From CADEED01 sp963839685 (GTDB lineage Bacteria; Pseudomonadota; Gammaproteobacteria; Steroidobacterales; Steroidobacteraceae): a stretch of DNA of 64,000 bases. Shown here one piece after another: positions 25,794 to 34,538 of this stretch; position 1 is the stretch's first letter; every line of letters starts with the position of its first letter. The DNA is taken from positions 124,001 through 188,000 of the forward strand of contig CAWIVS010000008.1 in assembly GCA_963839685.1 (NCBI GenBank), in the 5' to 3' direction. The notes beneath the pieces were generated by a model that saw only the letters and a program-made list of their open reading frames with translations, searched no databases and had not been told where the DNA came from. A program made the translations under genes and the position numbers.

Positions 25794-27032
25794 TCACCCG
25801 GCGAGACTGTATCGAGCGGAGCTCCACGAGAGCGGCTCGACCCGCCTCAGGACTACGCCCCAGGCAAGCATGCCGGCCAGCGGTACCGCGGCACTGACCG
25901 CGAACGCCCATGCGAAGTTGCCGGTGCGCTGCACGAGAAATCCCGTAACGATGGGCGCCACGATGCCGGCCATCTGTCCGCATACATTCTGCGCAGCGGC
26001 CCAGCGTCCCGCGGCGCGGGGCCCCGCGATCGTCGAGCCGATCGCGAATACCATCGGAGTTCCCATACCGAAAAACACGCCCGCTGCGCATAACAATCCG
26101 ATGGTGTTACGCGGGTCGACGTAGCCGGCCAATGCGATAGTGAGCGCGCTGCCGGCGGCGCTGATGAGGATGAATGCCTTGCGCACGCGCGTGACGGATC
26201 CACCGCGACGGATGAAGTAGTCGGTGGCAACGCCGGAGAGCGCCGTGCTTGCCGCGTAGATTCCGTAGATCAGTGCACCGATGCCCGCCATCTGCGTGAC
26301 GGTGAAGCCGGCGGACTTCACCAGGAAGGTTGGCAGCCAGCTGATGATGAAATAGAACGCATAGTTGACGGAGAAATGGCCGAGCGCTGTCCCCCAGAAA
26401 TCGCGTTGGCGGATGATTTCGAGATAAGGGACCGACGAATCCGCCTCTTCGACGTGCGCAGGAATTGCCGCGCGACGCGTGGCGAGAATCCACGGCAACA
26501 CCCAGATCGCAGTGATGACGCCCAGCGCCACGAACATGAAGCGCCAGCCGAAGTGCGCCATCGCCAAACCGCCAAACAAGGTACCGAGCATGGGCCCGAT
26601 GCCCTGCCCCATGAATACAACGCCGGTCAAGAAACCGCGCTGGTGCTCGTGCGTGTGGCGCACAAGCAGTAGTTGAATACTCGGAAACGTCACACTTTCC
26701 CCGATGCCGAGCAGCAGGCGAAGGAATAGCAAGGTGGTGAATGCGGTGGCGAGACCATTGAGGGCAGTGGCTGCCGCCCAGAGCACCACGCCCCCGGCGA
26801 GTACCAGGCGGATGGCGAATCGATGCGCGGCCCAGCCCGCGATCAACTGCCCTGGCGCATAGGTCCAGAAGAACGCCGAGAGCAGGATCCCGATCTCGGT
26901 GCTCGTGAGCCCGAGCTCGTCCTGAAGCAAAGGCGCGGCCGTGGCGAGGCTGCCGCGGTCGATGTAGTTCAACAGGACTACGAGCGCCAGCAGAAAAATG
27001 ACGCCCGCCGATAGATTCGCGCGCTGATTCAT
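25794..27032 (-). CDS. MFS transporter, anion:cation symporter type
   Basis: About 412 residues with 12 predicted membrane spans, a typical major facilitator. The N-terminal VVLLNYIDRGSLATAAPLLQ and the loop motif LLGIGESVTFPSIQLLLVRH resemble the ACS group, which carries organic acids such as hexuronates, phthalate or glucarate with protons. The central loop (PAHVEEADSSVPYLEI) is short. The ATG at 27032 (MNQRANLS) or one three codons earlier could be the start; no strong ribosome site was seen. Divergent from the PQQ gene with 125 bp between. Its stop lies 26 bp right of the 48-bp repeat, so its end is near the island boundary. Confidence 0.85.
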   Translation of the reverse strand: MNQRANLSAGVIFLLALVVLLNYIDRGSLATAAPLLQDELGLTSTEIGILLSAFFWTYAPGQLIAGWAAHRFAIRLVLAGGVVLWAAATALNGLATAFTTLLFLRLLLGIGESVTFPSIQLLLVRHTHEHQRGFLTGVVFMGQGIGPMLGTLFGGLAMAHFGWRFMFVALGVITAIWVLPWILATRRAAIPAHVEEADSSVPYLEIIRQRDFWGTALGHFSVNYAFYFIISWLPTFLVKSAGFTVTQMAGIGALIYGIYAASTALSGVATDYFIRRGGSVTRVRKAFILISAAGSALTIALAGYVDPRNTIGLLCAAGVFFGMGTPMVFAIGSTIAGPRAAGRWAAAQNVCGQMAGIVAPIVTGFLVQRTGNFAWAFAVSAAVPLAGMLAWGVVLRRVEPLSWSSARYSLAG

Positions 27033-27157
27033 TCTTGTCATTGCGCGTATTTGTGAGGAAGGTGGGCCGAGCATAACAACAGTCGGAACTTCACATCTCG
27101 CAATCGAACCGCGCGTATGGTCAGATTCGACGCCGGCTCGAGAGCAAGGAGCATTTC

Positions 27158-28795
27158 ATGCGAACCCTTGGTATGACAGTCCTCGCGATAGGAATGGTCG
27201 CGTGCAGCAAATCACCTGCCGTCGAAGCCCCGCCGCCCGAAGCACCGCGCAGCGCCAGTGTCGACTGGCCGTCTTACAACCGCACACTCACCTCCGAGCG
27301 CTTCGCGCCTCTCGACTCCATTACGAGAGCAAACGTCTCCCAGTTGCGCGTCGCCTGTACCTATGACCTCGGCATCGACACCAGTTTCCAGACCGGACCG
27401 ATTGTGATTGGCGGGGTGATGTACGCAACCACCGAGAAAGAAATCTTCGCCATCGACGCCGCCACCTGCGCCGAGCGCTGGCGAATCAAAGAAGACGTCG
27501 CCGACACTTTCCTGAAGGTCAACCGTGGTGCCGCGTTCCTCGACGGCCGGCTGTTCCGCGGCCTGCAAGACGGCCGTGTGGTCGCCTACGACGCCAAGAA
27601 CGGCAGCAAGATATGGGAGACGAGAATCGCCGACCCCAAAATCGGTGAGACCGTTCCGGCCGCACCCATCGCCTGGAATGGCATGGTCTTTATCGGCCAG
27701 GCTGGCGGCGACAACTACGGCGTGAAGGGCCGCATGTATGCGCTCGACGCCGCCTCCGGCAAACAGCTATGGGAGACCTGGCTGGTACCGCGCGAGGAGC
27801 AACGCATCGCGCCGACCACGCCGACCGCGAAAGTCGCGGCGCCCACCTGGGGTAACGCACCGAAGATCCCGATCGCCGGTGGTGCCACCTGGACGTCGTA
27901 CACGCTCGACCCCGTCGCTGGGCTGCTGTACATCCCCGGCGGTAACCCGACACCCGACTTCCTCAAGGAAATGCGCCCCGGCGATAACCTGTTCACGAAT
28001 TCGATCGTGGTGCTCGAGGCGCGTACCGGCGTTTATCGCCGCCACTTCTCGCTGGTGCCAAAAGACTTCCACGACTGGGATGTATCCGGCGCACCCACTC
28101 TCATCCGCACCCGCGCCGGGCGCTCGGTAATGGCTGCCGCGCCAAAGGACGGACTTCTCTACGCCCATGACCTGGCGAGCGGCGAACGCCTGTACCAGAC
28201 TGCGATCACCCGTCGCGAGAACACCGAAGCAGCGCTGACCAAGTCCGGTACACATTTCTGTCCGGGCACGCAGGGCGGCTCGGAATGGAACGGACCGGCC
28301 TACAGCCCGGATACCAATCTGATCTATGCCGGCACCGTTGATTGGTGCGCCACCGTCAAAGTCGCCGACGAAAAAAAAGTGGCCAGTGTTGCTTACGGTC
28401 AGCCGTGGAGCGGATCGGGTGACGAGAAGAACCCGTTCGGCTCTTTCGATCCCAAGGAGCAATGGGGCGGCTGGATTCACGGCGTCGATGCCGACACCGG
28501 CGAAGTCCGCTGGAAGTTCCGTACGCCCGCACCGGTGCTCGCCGCCGTGACGCCGACCGCGGGTGGCCTGGTGTTTGCGGCGGAAATGGGCGGCACTGCG
28601 TATGCCTTCGACGCTACCGACGGCAAGGTTTTATGGCAGACACGATTGGATGGTGCCCCAGGCGGGGGTGTGATTACGTACGCCATCGATGGCATCCAGC
28701 GTGTCGCCTTCGTCGCCGGCACCAACTCCCCGATCTGGCCGGTGGAAAAGAAGACCGCGAAGATCGTGGTGTTCGCTCTGGGAGAAAGAGAGTGA
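27158..28795 (+). CDS. PQQ-binding beta-propeller lipoprotein (quinoprotein dehydrogenase type)
   Basis: A 545-residue predicted lipoprotein (lipobox MVAC at residues 14-17) that would sit in the periplasm. Repeated propeller blades with tryptophan-docking signatures are visible: AATCAERWRIKEDVADTF, NGSKIWETRIADPKIG, ASGKQLWETWLVPREE, TGEVRWKFRTPAPVLAAVTP and TDGKVLWQTRLDGAPGG. This is the pattern of PQQ-dependent alcohol dehydrogenases, without a fused cytochrome domain. Strong ribosome site aaggag before the ATG. It overlaps the following hydrolase gene by one base, so they are one operon. The substrate is unknown. Confidence 0.85.
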   Translation: MRTLGMTVLAIGMVACSKSPAVEAPPPEAPRSASVDWPSYNRTLTSERFAPLDSITRANVSQLRVACTYDLGIDTSFQTGPIVIGGVMYATTEKEIFAIDAATCAERWRIKEDVADTFLKVNRGAAFLDGRLFRGLQDGRVVAYDAKNGSKIWETRIADPKIGETVPAAPIAWNGMVFIGQAGGDNYGVKGRMYALDAASGKQLWETWLVPREEQRIAPTTPTAKVAAPTWGNAPKIPIAGGATWTSYTLDPVAGLLYIPGGNPTPDFLKEMRPGDNLFTNSIVVLEARTGVYRRHFSLVPKDFHDWDVSGAPTLIRTRAGRSVMAAAPKDGLLYAHDLASGERLYQTAITRRENTEAALTKSGTHFCPGTQGGSEWNGPAYSPDTNLIYAGTVDWCATVKVADEKKVASVAYGQPWSGSGDEKNPFGSFDPKEQWGGWIHGVDADTGEVRWKFRTPAPVLAAVTPTAGGLVFAAEMGGTAYAFDATDGKVLWQTRLDGAPGGGVITYAIDGIQRVAFVAGTNSPIWPVEKKTAKIVVFALGERE

Positions 28796-29739
28796 TGGCC
28801 AGCCGTTGCCGCACAGCGGGTTTGCTACTACTTGCTGCGGCCATTGCGCCTGTCATCGCGCAAGGACAGCAGATCAGAGTGACTCTTTTAGGCACCGGCT
28901 GTCCGCCTCCGGTCATGAACCGGTTCGGGCCAAGTACGTTGGTGGAGGCCGGAGAGCAGAAATTCATCTTCGATGCGGGACGAGGCGCGCTGCAGCGTCT
29001 GAGAGAACTCGCAGTGCCGTGGCAGGATATTCAGGGGGTGTTTCTTACCCACTTGCATTCCGATCACGTGGTTGGCTTTCCTGACCTGTGGCTAACAGGC
29101 TGGCTGATTGTGCCAGGCCGCAATGTGCCACTTCGCGTGTGGGGCCCGCGTGGCACCACCGCCATGATGTCTCATCTCAAGCAGGCATATGAGTTCGACA
29201 TCAAAATTCGTCTTCAAAACGACGGGGCCTCGCCAGAGGGCGTTGCGCTCCTCGCCGAGGACATCAGTGAAGGCGTGGTTTACGAGCAGCGGGGCGTGAA
29301 GGTAACGGCGTTCGAGGTAGATCACGCGCCGGTAAAGCCAGCATTCGGTTACCGAATCGACTATGCCGGGCGCTCGGTCGTCCTGTCGGGCGACACCCGC
29401 ATCTCCGAAAATCTCGTCCGGCACGCGCAAGGGGTGGATGTATTGGTCCACGAAGTCTTCGCGCCAGCAACCCTCGAACGAGCAGGCGTCCCGCCGGGCC
29501 GAGCGGAGAAGATCCTTGCCTATCACACGACGCCTGAACAGGCGGGGCAGGTGTTTGCGCGGGTGAAGCCGAAACTGGCGGTGTATTCGCACATCTGCAT
29601 GCCGTCCGCCACCGAACAGGATCTGCTGCCGGCGACCCGCAAGACCTATGCTGGGCCGTTGCAACTTGGCGAGGATCTGATGTCAATCACTGTCGGCGAG
29701 ATCGTTGAGGTACACAGGCCTGCCCTATCTTCGCCGTAG
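28795..29739 (+). CDS. Metallo-beta-lactamase-fold hydrolase, exported
   Basis: About 314 residues. The ATG at 28795 overlaps the stop of the PQQ gene (TGATG) and gives a signal peptide, AGLLLLAAAIAPVIAQGQQ. The mature part is a tRNase Z/arylsulfatase-like MBL fold: VTLLGTGCPPPVMNRFGPST, zinc motif THLHSDHVVGFPDLW, then YRIDYAGRSVVLSGDTR and VHEVFAP. The last histidine is in VYSHICMP. The signal peptide argues against a tRNA-processing role; a periplasmic ester or lactone hydrolase acting on the product of the PQQ enzyme is plausible. The frame extends upstream to 28462 inside the PQQ gene, but that part is not coding. Confidence 0.85.
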   Translation: MASRCRTAGLLLLAAAIAPVIAQGQQIRVTLLGTGCPPPVMNRFGPSTLVEAGEQKFIFDAGRGALQRLRELAVPWQDIQGVFLTHLHSDHVVGFPDLWLTGWLIVPGRNVPLRVWGPRGTTAMMSHLKQAYEFDIKIRLQNDGASPEGVALLAEDISEGVVYEQRGVKVTAFEVDHAPVKPAFGYRIDYAGRSVVLSGDTRISENLVRHAQGVDVLVHEVFAPATLERAGVPPGRAEKILAYHTTPEQAGQVFARVKPKLAVYSHICMPSATEQDLLPATRKTYAGPLQLGEDLMSITVGEIVEVHRPALSSP

Positions 29740-29939
29740 ACGGGGGAGGCGCCCCTTCGTCGCGACGACAAAACCGGAACGCCGGACGAACGACGCAAGA
29801 TTCAGCAAATAACAACCCCCAGACTGCACTGCAGCACCCGCCTCGTCACACGCGCGTCGCGTCGATCAGTGATAGCGTGCTCTACGCGTGCATAGCGCGC
29901 TTGAATTTCCTATTCGCCCCCAACTCAAAGGAGATCCAA

Positions 29940-30472
29940 TGAAAACGCTACTGTTCACAAATAGAATGACAATGTTGAAACCCATGATGAAAACCAGCCT
30001 CTATCTACCGATGGCGGCGATGTTCTTGACAGCCTTGCTCGCCGGCCCGGCAGCGGCAGGGAACCACGTACCTTTCAAAGGAAGCTTGGAAGGGTTTTCT
30101 GTTATCACGCCGATTAACGCCCAGTTCATCTTTGTGCGTTTGATCGGCACAGGTAACGCTACCCAACTGGGTTCGTTCACCGTAGACATCCCACACACCG
30201 TGGACACAACGACCGGGATCGGGATCGGGATCATGACGTTCACAGCGGCCAACGGCGACACACTGACCGCCGGCTTTACCGGGCAAGGCACTCCTACAAC
30301 GGATCCCGACGTTTTCTCCATTGTGGAAACCGCGACCATCACGGGCGGCACCGGTCGGTTCGCCGACGCCACTGGGAGCTTCATCGTCACGCGCTCATTC
30401 AGCTTTGCCACCAACTTGACCACCGGCTCCATCGAAGGGACGATCTCCTCGCCCGGTGCAGGCAAGCCCTGA
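29940..30472 (+). CDS. Exported protein of unknown function
   Basis: About 177 residues. aaaggag precedes the ATG at 29940, an excellent ribosome site, which decides against an earlier ATG at 29888. A long signal peptide ends TALLAGPAAA before GNHVPFKG. The mature part is rich in threonine, glycine and beta-strand patterns: GTGNATQLGSFTVDIPHTVD, GIGIGIMTFTAANGDTLTA and TATITGGTGRFADATGSFIV. The last pattern (GGTGRFADATG) also occurs as KSGTGRYEGATG in the opposing gene at 30707, so the two are distant relatives, probably with a small beta-barrel fold. No function can be assigned. Confidence 0.7.
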
Positions 30473-30486
30473 AATGAAACAGAATC

Positions 30487-30501
30487 GGCGGTTGCGCCGC
30501 C
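30487..30501 (+). terminator. Weak hairpin after the 29940 gene
   Basis: ggcggttgcgccgcc forms a 5-bp stem with a 5-base loop, 15 bp after the stop codon, followed by ttgctct rather than a clear T run. Possible terminator only. Confidence 0.3.
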
Positions 30502-30706
30502 TTGCTCTCGGCGCACTCGAACCGAATGCTCTGGCAGTCGAGCCGAAGACCTGCGAGCGCGCAGGTAGTTTGTTGCTGAAAGGCAGTGCGTCGGCGACAT
30601 GGATGCCGTCGACGCCTGCGGTGGCCCATGTTTGGGCCGTCTGACCACGAATTGATACGCGCGTAAGCTGGACGCTCAGCGTCCAAGATGTTGCAGCGAG
30701 GCGGCG

Positions 30707-31222
30707 CTATTGAAATGCGTGCCAACTCTCCGCCGTGCACAAGGTGCCAACCAGCTTCACATCGAACGTGCCGTTCAACGAGCGTCCATGGAAAAACATG
30801 ATGCCGGTGGCGCCTTCGTACCTGCCTGTCCCACTTTTGACTTCGATGATGCTGCTGAGGACGCCGCCCTCGGGATTACCGGGTCGCGGATACGTGACGC
30901 CTGTCTCTCGAAGGACCAGCTCGCCCAGTTCAGTCGTGATAGTGAAAACGCCACTGTACGAGCGTATGCCGGGGGACGTCGGGGGTGTCGCAGCACCACC
31001 TTCCACGCTGAAGAACGTCGTCCCCTCGAGGCCGTGATTGCCGTCAATGGTGCCTTTGGTACAGAAGTTCAGCGGGCTCGTACAATTCTCAGACGTGACG
31101 ACTTCTTGCACGTCTGCATGAACTGCCTTGCAGAGCTTCGCCTCCTCGTCTGCGCTCGCAGATGCGGCGCACAGCAACAGACCAAACATGCTGGTGATCG
31201 CAGTGGACAAACGGATAGCCAT
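30707..31222 (-). CDS. Exported protein related to the 29940 product
   Basis: About 171 residues. The ATG at 31222 follows aggagg and gives the signal peptide MAIRLSTAITSMFGLLLCAASASA. The mature part contains CKAVHADVQEVVTSENCTSP, LVLRETGVTYPRPGNPEGGV and KSGTGRYEGATGIMFFHGRS. Four cysteines could form disulfides. The GTGRYEGATG block matches the sister protein encoded convergently at 29940. No function known. It is divergent from the MocR regulator at 31353 with 130 bp between, so it may be that regulator's target. Confidence 0.7.
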   Translation of the reverse strand: MAIRLSTAITSMFGLLLCAASASADEEAKLCKAVHADVQEVVTSENCTSPLNFCTKGTIDGNHGLEGTTFFSVEGGAATPPTSPGIRSYSGVFTITTELGELVLRETGVTYPRPGNPEGGVLSSIIEVKSGTGRYEGATGIMFFHGRSLNGTFDVKLVGTLCTAESWHAFQ

Positions 31223-31352
31223 GGCAAGGATCCTCCTGTGTGTGGAACCGGCGAGCACTCGCGCTGTCACGAGTAGGTAGCTCGACTGTAGAAGGACGCC
31301 CGAGAGTATGCGGTACCACTTTTGCCGCTCCGCTTAGGACCAATTTCGACCC

Positions 31353-32783
31353 ATGTATTTGCAACTGGATGGCAAGGGTGCAACTTACGAGCAGCTCGCA
31401 CGTGCAATCCAGGCGGCTATTCGCAAGGGGCGAATACCTGCAGGCGGCAAGCTGCTGCCTTCGCGGGAACTGGCATCGCAGTTGAAGGTATCGCGCAACA
31501 CCGTAGTCAGCGCCTACGAGCTGCTCTCGTCCCAACAGTGGGTCCGGTCTCGCCATGGTTCAGGCACGTATGTGCTGCGAGCCCCGGGGCAGATAGTCCG
31601 AGCGCGGGATCCAGATAGCATTCCACCGCCGTCCCGATATTCAGCACGTCTGCGCAATGCACCTCACGGCGGCCCCGGGGCCCGCATGCCGCAGGTCCGC
31701 TACGACCTCCAATACGGCGATCCCGTGGTGAACACGGCACTCCCCAAAACGTGGCGCTCGCATCTGCTCCGTGCGGTACGCGAATCGACGCTTGGCTATC
31801 CGCTGGTGCAGGGCTTGCTCGAATTGCGCGAGGAAATCTGTCGCTACCTGGCACGGCGCCGCGGGTTCGCCTGTTCACCCCAGAACGTGATTATTGTTGG
31901 TGGCACCCAGCAGGCACTGGCGCTCGCGCTGCGCGTGCTGGTTGACGAAGGCGATCTGGCAGTCATCGAAGACCCCTGTTACAAGCTCGTGTCGGATGCG
32001 GTCCGGGCTCACGGCGCTCGTGTCTTCCCCGTCCCCGTCGATGATCAAGGCCTGGTGTGCGGTGAGCTGCCTGCCATCCGACCATCGCTGATCTGCGTCA
32101 GTCCGTCGCATCAATTTCCGTCGGGAGCGATCATGTCGCAACCACGGCGCGAAGAATTGCTTCGCTACGCGACGACGCACTCGAGCTGGATCATCGAGGA
32201 TGACTACGATGGAGAGTTTCGATACGACACTGCACAGATTCCGGCGTTGCGATCGCTCGACGCGGGCGAGCGAGTGTTCTACGTCGGCAGCTTCTCGAAG
32301 ACTCTTTTTCCCGGCATGAGGCTCGGCTATCTCGTCTGTCCCACGGGTCTGCTCGAAGATCTTCGTCGTGCAAAGCGTTATGACGATCTCGGATGTGGAA
32401 GCATCGAGCAGCACGCGCTCGCGACGTTCATGCGTTCCGGAGCATTCGAACGCCACCTGCGCAAGGTCATGCTGGAGTTGCGCAAGCGTCGCGCTGCGCT
32501 GATTGGAGCGCTGCGACGTTACTGTCCCGAAGCGCAGGTCAATGACTCGCGCTCGGGCATGCACATGGTCGCGTGGCTGCCGCAATTTACGTATCGACAA
32601 CTCGATGCACTGCTTCTTGCAACTCGACGGCGCAGCCTTGGCGTGCGCCCCATCCATGCGTATTACGCGAATCGACCCACGACGCCGGGTTTGCTCCTGG
32701 GCGTCGCGAGTTTATCGGCGGCACAGCTGCGGGTTTGTGCACGACTCCTGGGGGAAGCCTTCATGGAAGTTCGGTCGCATTGA
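31353..32783 (+). CDS. MocR/PdxR-type transcription regulator (GntR head, aminotransferase body)
   Basis: A 476-residue regulator. The N-terminal GntR winged helix (about residues 8-75: LLPSRELASQLKVSRNTVVS, QQWVRSRHGSGTYVL) is joined to a fold-type I aminotransferase domain. PLP contacts are present: GGTQQALALALRVLVDEGDL, SHQFPSGAIMS, IIEDDYDGEFRY and the Schiff-base lysine in YVGSFSKTLFPGMRLGY. Such proteins control PLP, GABA or amino-acid genes using the PLP-bound form as signal. Its neighbour upstream is divergent (30707), and cytochrome P460 lies convergent only 5 bp behind its stop. Confidence 0.9.
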   Translation: MYLQLDGKGATYEQLARAIQAAIRKGRIPAGGKLLPSRELASQLKVSRNTVVSAYELLSSQQWVRSRHGSGTYVLRAPGQIVRARDPDSIPPPSRYSARLRNAPHGGPGARMPQVRYDLQYGDPVVNTALPKTWRSHLLRAVRESTLGYPLVQGLLELREEICRYLARRRGFACSPQNVIIVGGTQQALALALRVLVDEGDLAVIEDPCYKLVSDAVRAHGARVFPVPVDDQGLVCGELPAIRPSLICVSPSHQFPSGAIMSQPRREELLRYATTHSSWIIEDDYDGEFRYDTAQIPALRSLDAGERVFYVGSFSKTLFPGMRLGYLVCPTGLLEDLRRAKRYDDLGCGSIEQHALATFMRSGAFERHLRKVMLELRKRRAALIGALRRYCPEAQVNDSRSGMHMVAWLPQFTYRQLDALLLATRRRSLGVRPIHAYYANRPTTPGLLLGVASLSAAQLRVCARLLGEAFMEVRSH

Positions 32784-32788
32784 TGGAG

Positions 32789-33361
32789 TCACCGCGGCGC
32801 GTAGTCCGTAAAGACGAAGTCCTTTCCCTTCACGATCGTGTGGCACGCGGCCCCACACTTGGCATCGTTACCCTGCGGCGGCTTGTGAGTCAGGGTGGCG
32901 GGCGTGTACGTGCCGGTTGCGGGGTCATGCTTGAAGACGGCATATCCCCATCCACCGCTGTCCGCGAACCTCCTGGCATCTTTGACCATGAAGTCGAGGT
33001 CATAAATGACACCCGGTACTTTGATGTCGTAGGGGGCATCGGCACTCTTCTTCGGTCGCCACTCGACTTTCGCCATCCTGGAACCATCCGGGAAGGGTTT
33101 GCCGTTGCCGGGTATGCCGGCGCGAAATGCGCCCATCACCACCGGATTACCGAGAATGACCTTCATCAGTTCATCGGTATGGTCGATGGAAATGACTGCC
33201 CAGTCCTCGTATCCCCTGAAATCGGAGAACGCCAGACCACCCGGCACCTTGAGGCCGTACTTGTCCGGCGCAGAAACGTCCTGCGCAAAAGCGGCTGTGC
33301 CACCCACTATCGCAAGTGCAACCGCAGTGGTCGCAATCGTCAATAACACTTTGGTATTCAT
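32789..33361 (-). CDS. Cytochrome P460 family protein
   Basis: About 190 residues, exported: TIATTAVALAIVGGTAAFAQ is the signal. The mature protein has the P460 pattern, with FSDFRGYEDWAVISIDHTDE at the start, VILGNPVVMGAFRAGIPGNG in the middle, and the covalent heme motif CGAACHT near the C-terminus. Relatives oxidise hydroxylamine or nitric oxide, or detoxify them, using a heme cross-linked to lysine. The start at 33361 is chosen because it begins the signal peptide; a longer frame adds 27 unlikely residues. Divergent from the LysR gene at 33448 with 86 bp between, which suggests control by it. Confidence 0.85.
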   Translation of the reverse strand: MNTKVLLTIATTAVALAIVGGTAAFAQDVSAPDKYGLKVPGGLAFSDFRGYEDWAVISIDHTDELMKVILGNPVVMGAFRAGIPGNGKPFPDGSRMAKVEWRPKKSADAPYDIKVPGVIYDLDFMVKDARRFADSGGWGYAVFKHDPATGTYTPATLTHKPPQGNDAKCGAACHTIVKGKDFVFTDYAPR

Positions 33362-33447
33362 CGCCTGTACTCCTGTGTTCGGCTTTCGTAGCCGAGAAGT
33401 TAGGAGCTTTCCTGGTGATGCACTAGCTGGCAGAATCTGCAATCACT

Positions 33448-34350
33448 ATGCAGGGCATACGTACAATGTGGTCCGCGGATTCAATCGCCGTGTTCGTGAA
33501 GGTCGTGGAGGCCGGTAGCTTCTCGACTGCGGCGAGACGCCTGGGCATGCCCAAGACGACGGTCAGCGCCAAGGTTGCGGGACTGGAAAAGCGCCTCGGT
33601 GTCCGGCTGATCCAGCGCACGACTCGCAAGCTTCGCATGACCGAGGCGGGCGAGAAGTACTTCCACCACTGCGCAATCGCGACTCGGGAAGTCGAGTTGG
33701 GCGAAGCTGCGCTCCAGTCGGCAAAGGATGAGCCCAACGGCGTACTCAAGATCACCGCGCCCGTGGATTTCGGACGTGCAGTTCTGCCGCGCATCGTACG
33801 TGCCTATACGGCGAAGTATCCGGCAGTGTCAGTCGAGCTCGTAGTGACAAACAGGGTCACGGACCTGGTGGAGGAAGGTGTTGACCTCGCCATTCGCTGG
33901 GCCGGTGCGCTGAAGGAGTCATCGCTCATCGCTCGACGCTTCATCGAGACACGCTCGAACCTGTGGGCGTCGCCGAAATACATGCAGGAGTTAGGCTACC
34001 CGACCCATCCGCGCGACCTGGAGAAGGCTTCGTTCCTGGCACATCCCGTTCTCAGGGAAGTAATACTTACGGACGGGAAGTCGGACTTCGAACTTCAGTT
34101 GAACGGACGCGTTACCGCCGATGATCTGGAAGTGATCACCGCGCTGATCGTGCAGGGAGCGGGTATCGCATGGTTGCCGGACTTCCTGGTCAGAGATGCG
34201 GTGGAAGCCGGAGATCTCGTTCCTGTCATGGAGCAATGGCACCCCAAGAAGCAGCAGCTGTGGACGTATCACTTCGTATACGCCGGTCGCCGATACGCTT
34301 CGCCGAAAGTGGAAAGATTTATCCAAACGGCGCTGGAAATAATTGGCTGA
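33448..34350 (+). CDS. LysR-family transcription regulator
   Basis: A 300-residue regulator. The N-terminal helix-turn-helix is FVKVVEAGSFSTAARRLGMP then KTTVSAKVAGLEKRLGVRLI. The effector domain follows from about residue 90 (PNGVLKITAPVDFGRAVLPR), with a typical ending, VERFIQTALEIIG. It belongs to the CrgA/DsdC-like group common in proteobacteria. It is divergent from cytochrome P460, the most likely target. The two epoxide hydrolases start 189 bp after its stop and may also be controlled by it. Confidence 0.9.
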   Translation: MQGIRTMWSADSIAVFVKVVEAGSFSTAARRLGMPKTTVSAKVAGLEKRLGVRLIQRTTRKLRMTEAGEKYFHHCAIATREVELGEAALQSAKDEPNGVLKITAPVDFGRAVLPRIVRAYTAKYPAVSVELVVTNRVTDLVEEGVDLAIRWAGALKESSLIARRFIETRSNLWASPKYMQELGYPTHPRDLEKASFLAHPVLREVILTDGKSDFELQLNGRVTADDLEVITALIVQGAGIAWLPDFLVRDAVEAGDLVPVMEQWHPKKQQLWTYHFVYAGRRYASPKVERFIQTALEIIG

Positions 34351-34538
34351 TAGCGGCTTTCGCCCACACGCTGCCGCACGCCAACGCCGTGTTCGAGCCG
34401 GAGACATCCGACAGCACCAGGGTGCGTGTTGCGGGCGGCCGGCACGGCCGCTAGGCTTGGGTCGGTGTTTGCCGCGACACTGCCGAGCCACGCAAAGAGT
34501 GCAGGAAGGATTACCGGACTCGGGAGTATTCTGTTCGT

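Noticed and set aside
28462..28794. N-terminal extension of the MBL-fold hydrolase
   Set aside because: It lies in another frame inside the PQQ gene; the overlapping ATG at 28795 gives a proper signal peptide.
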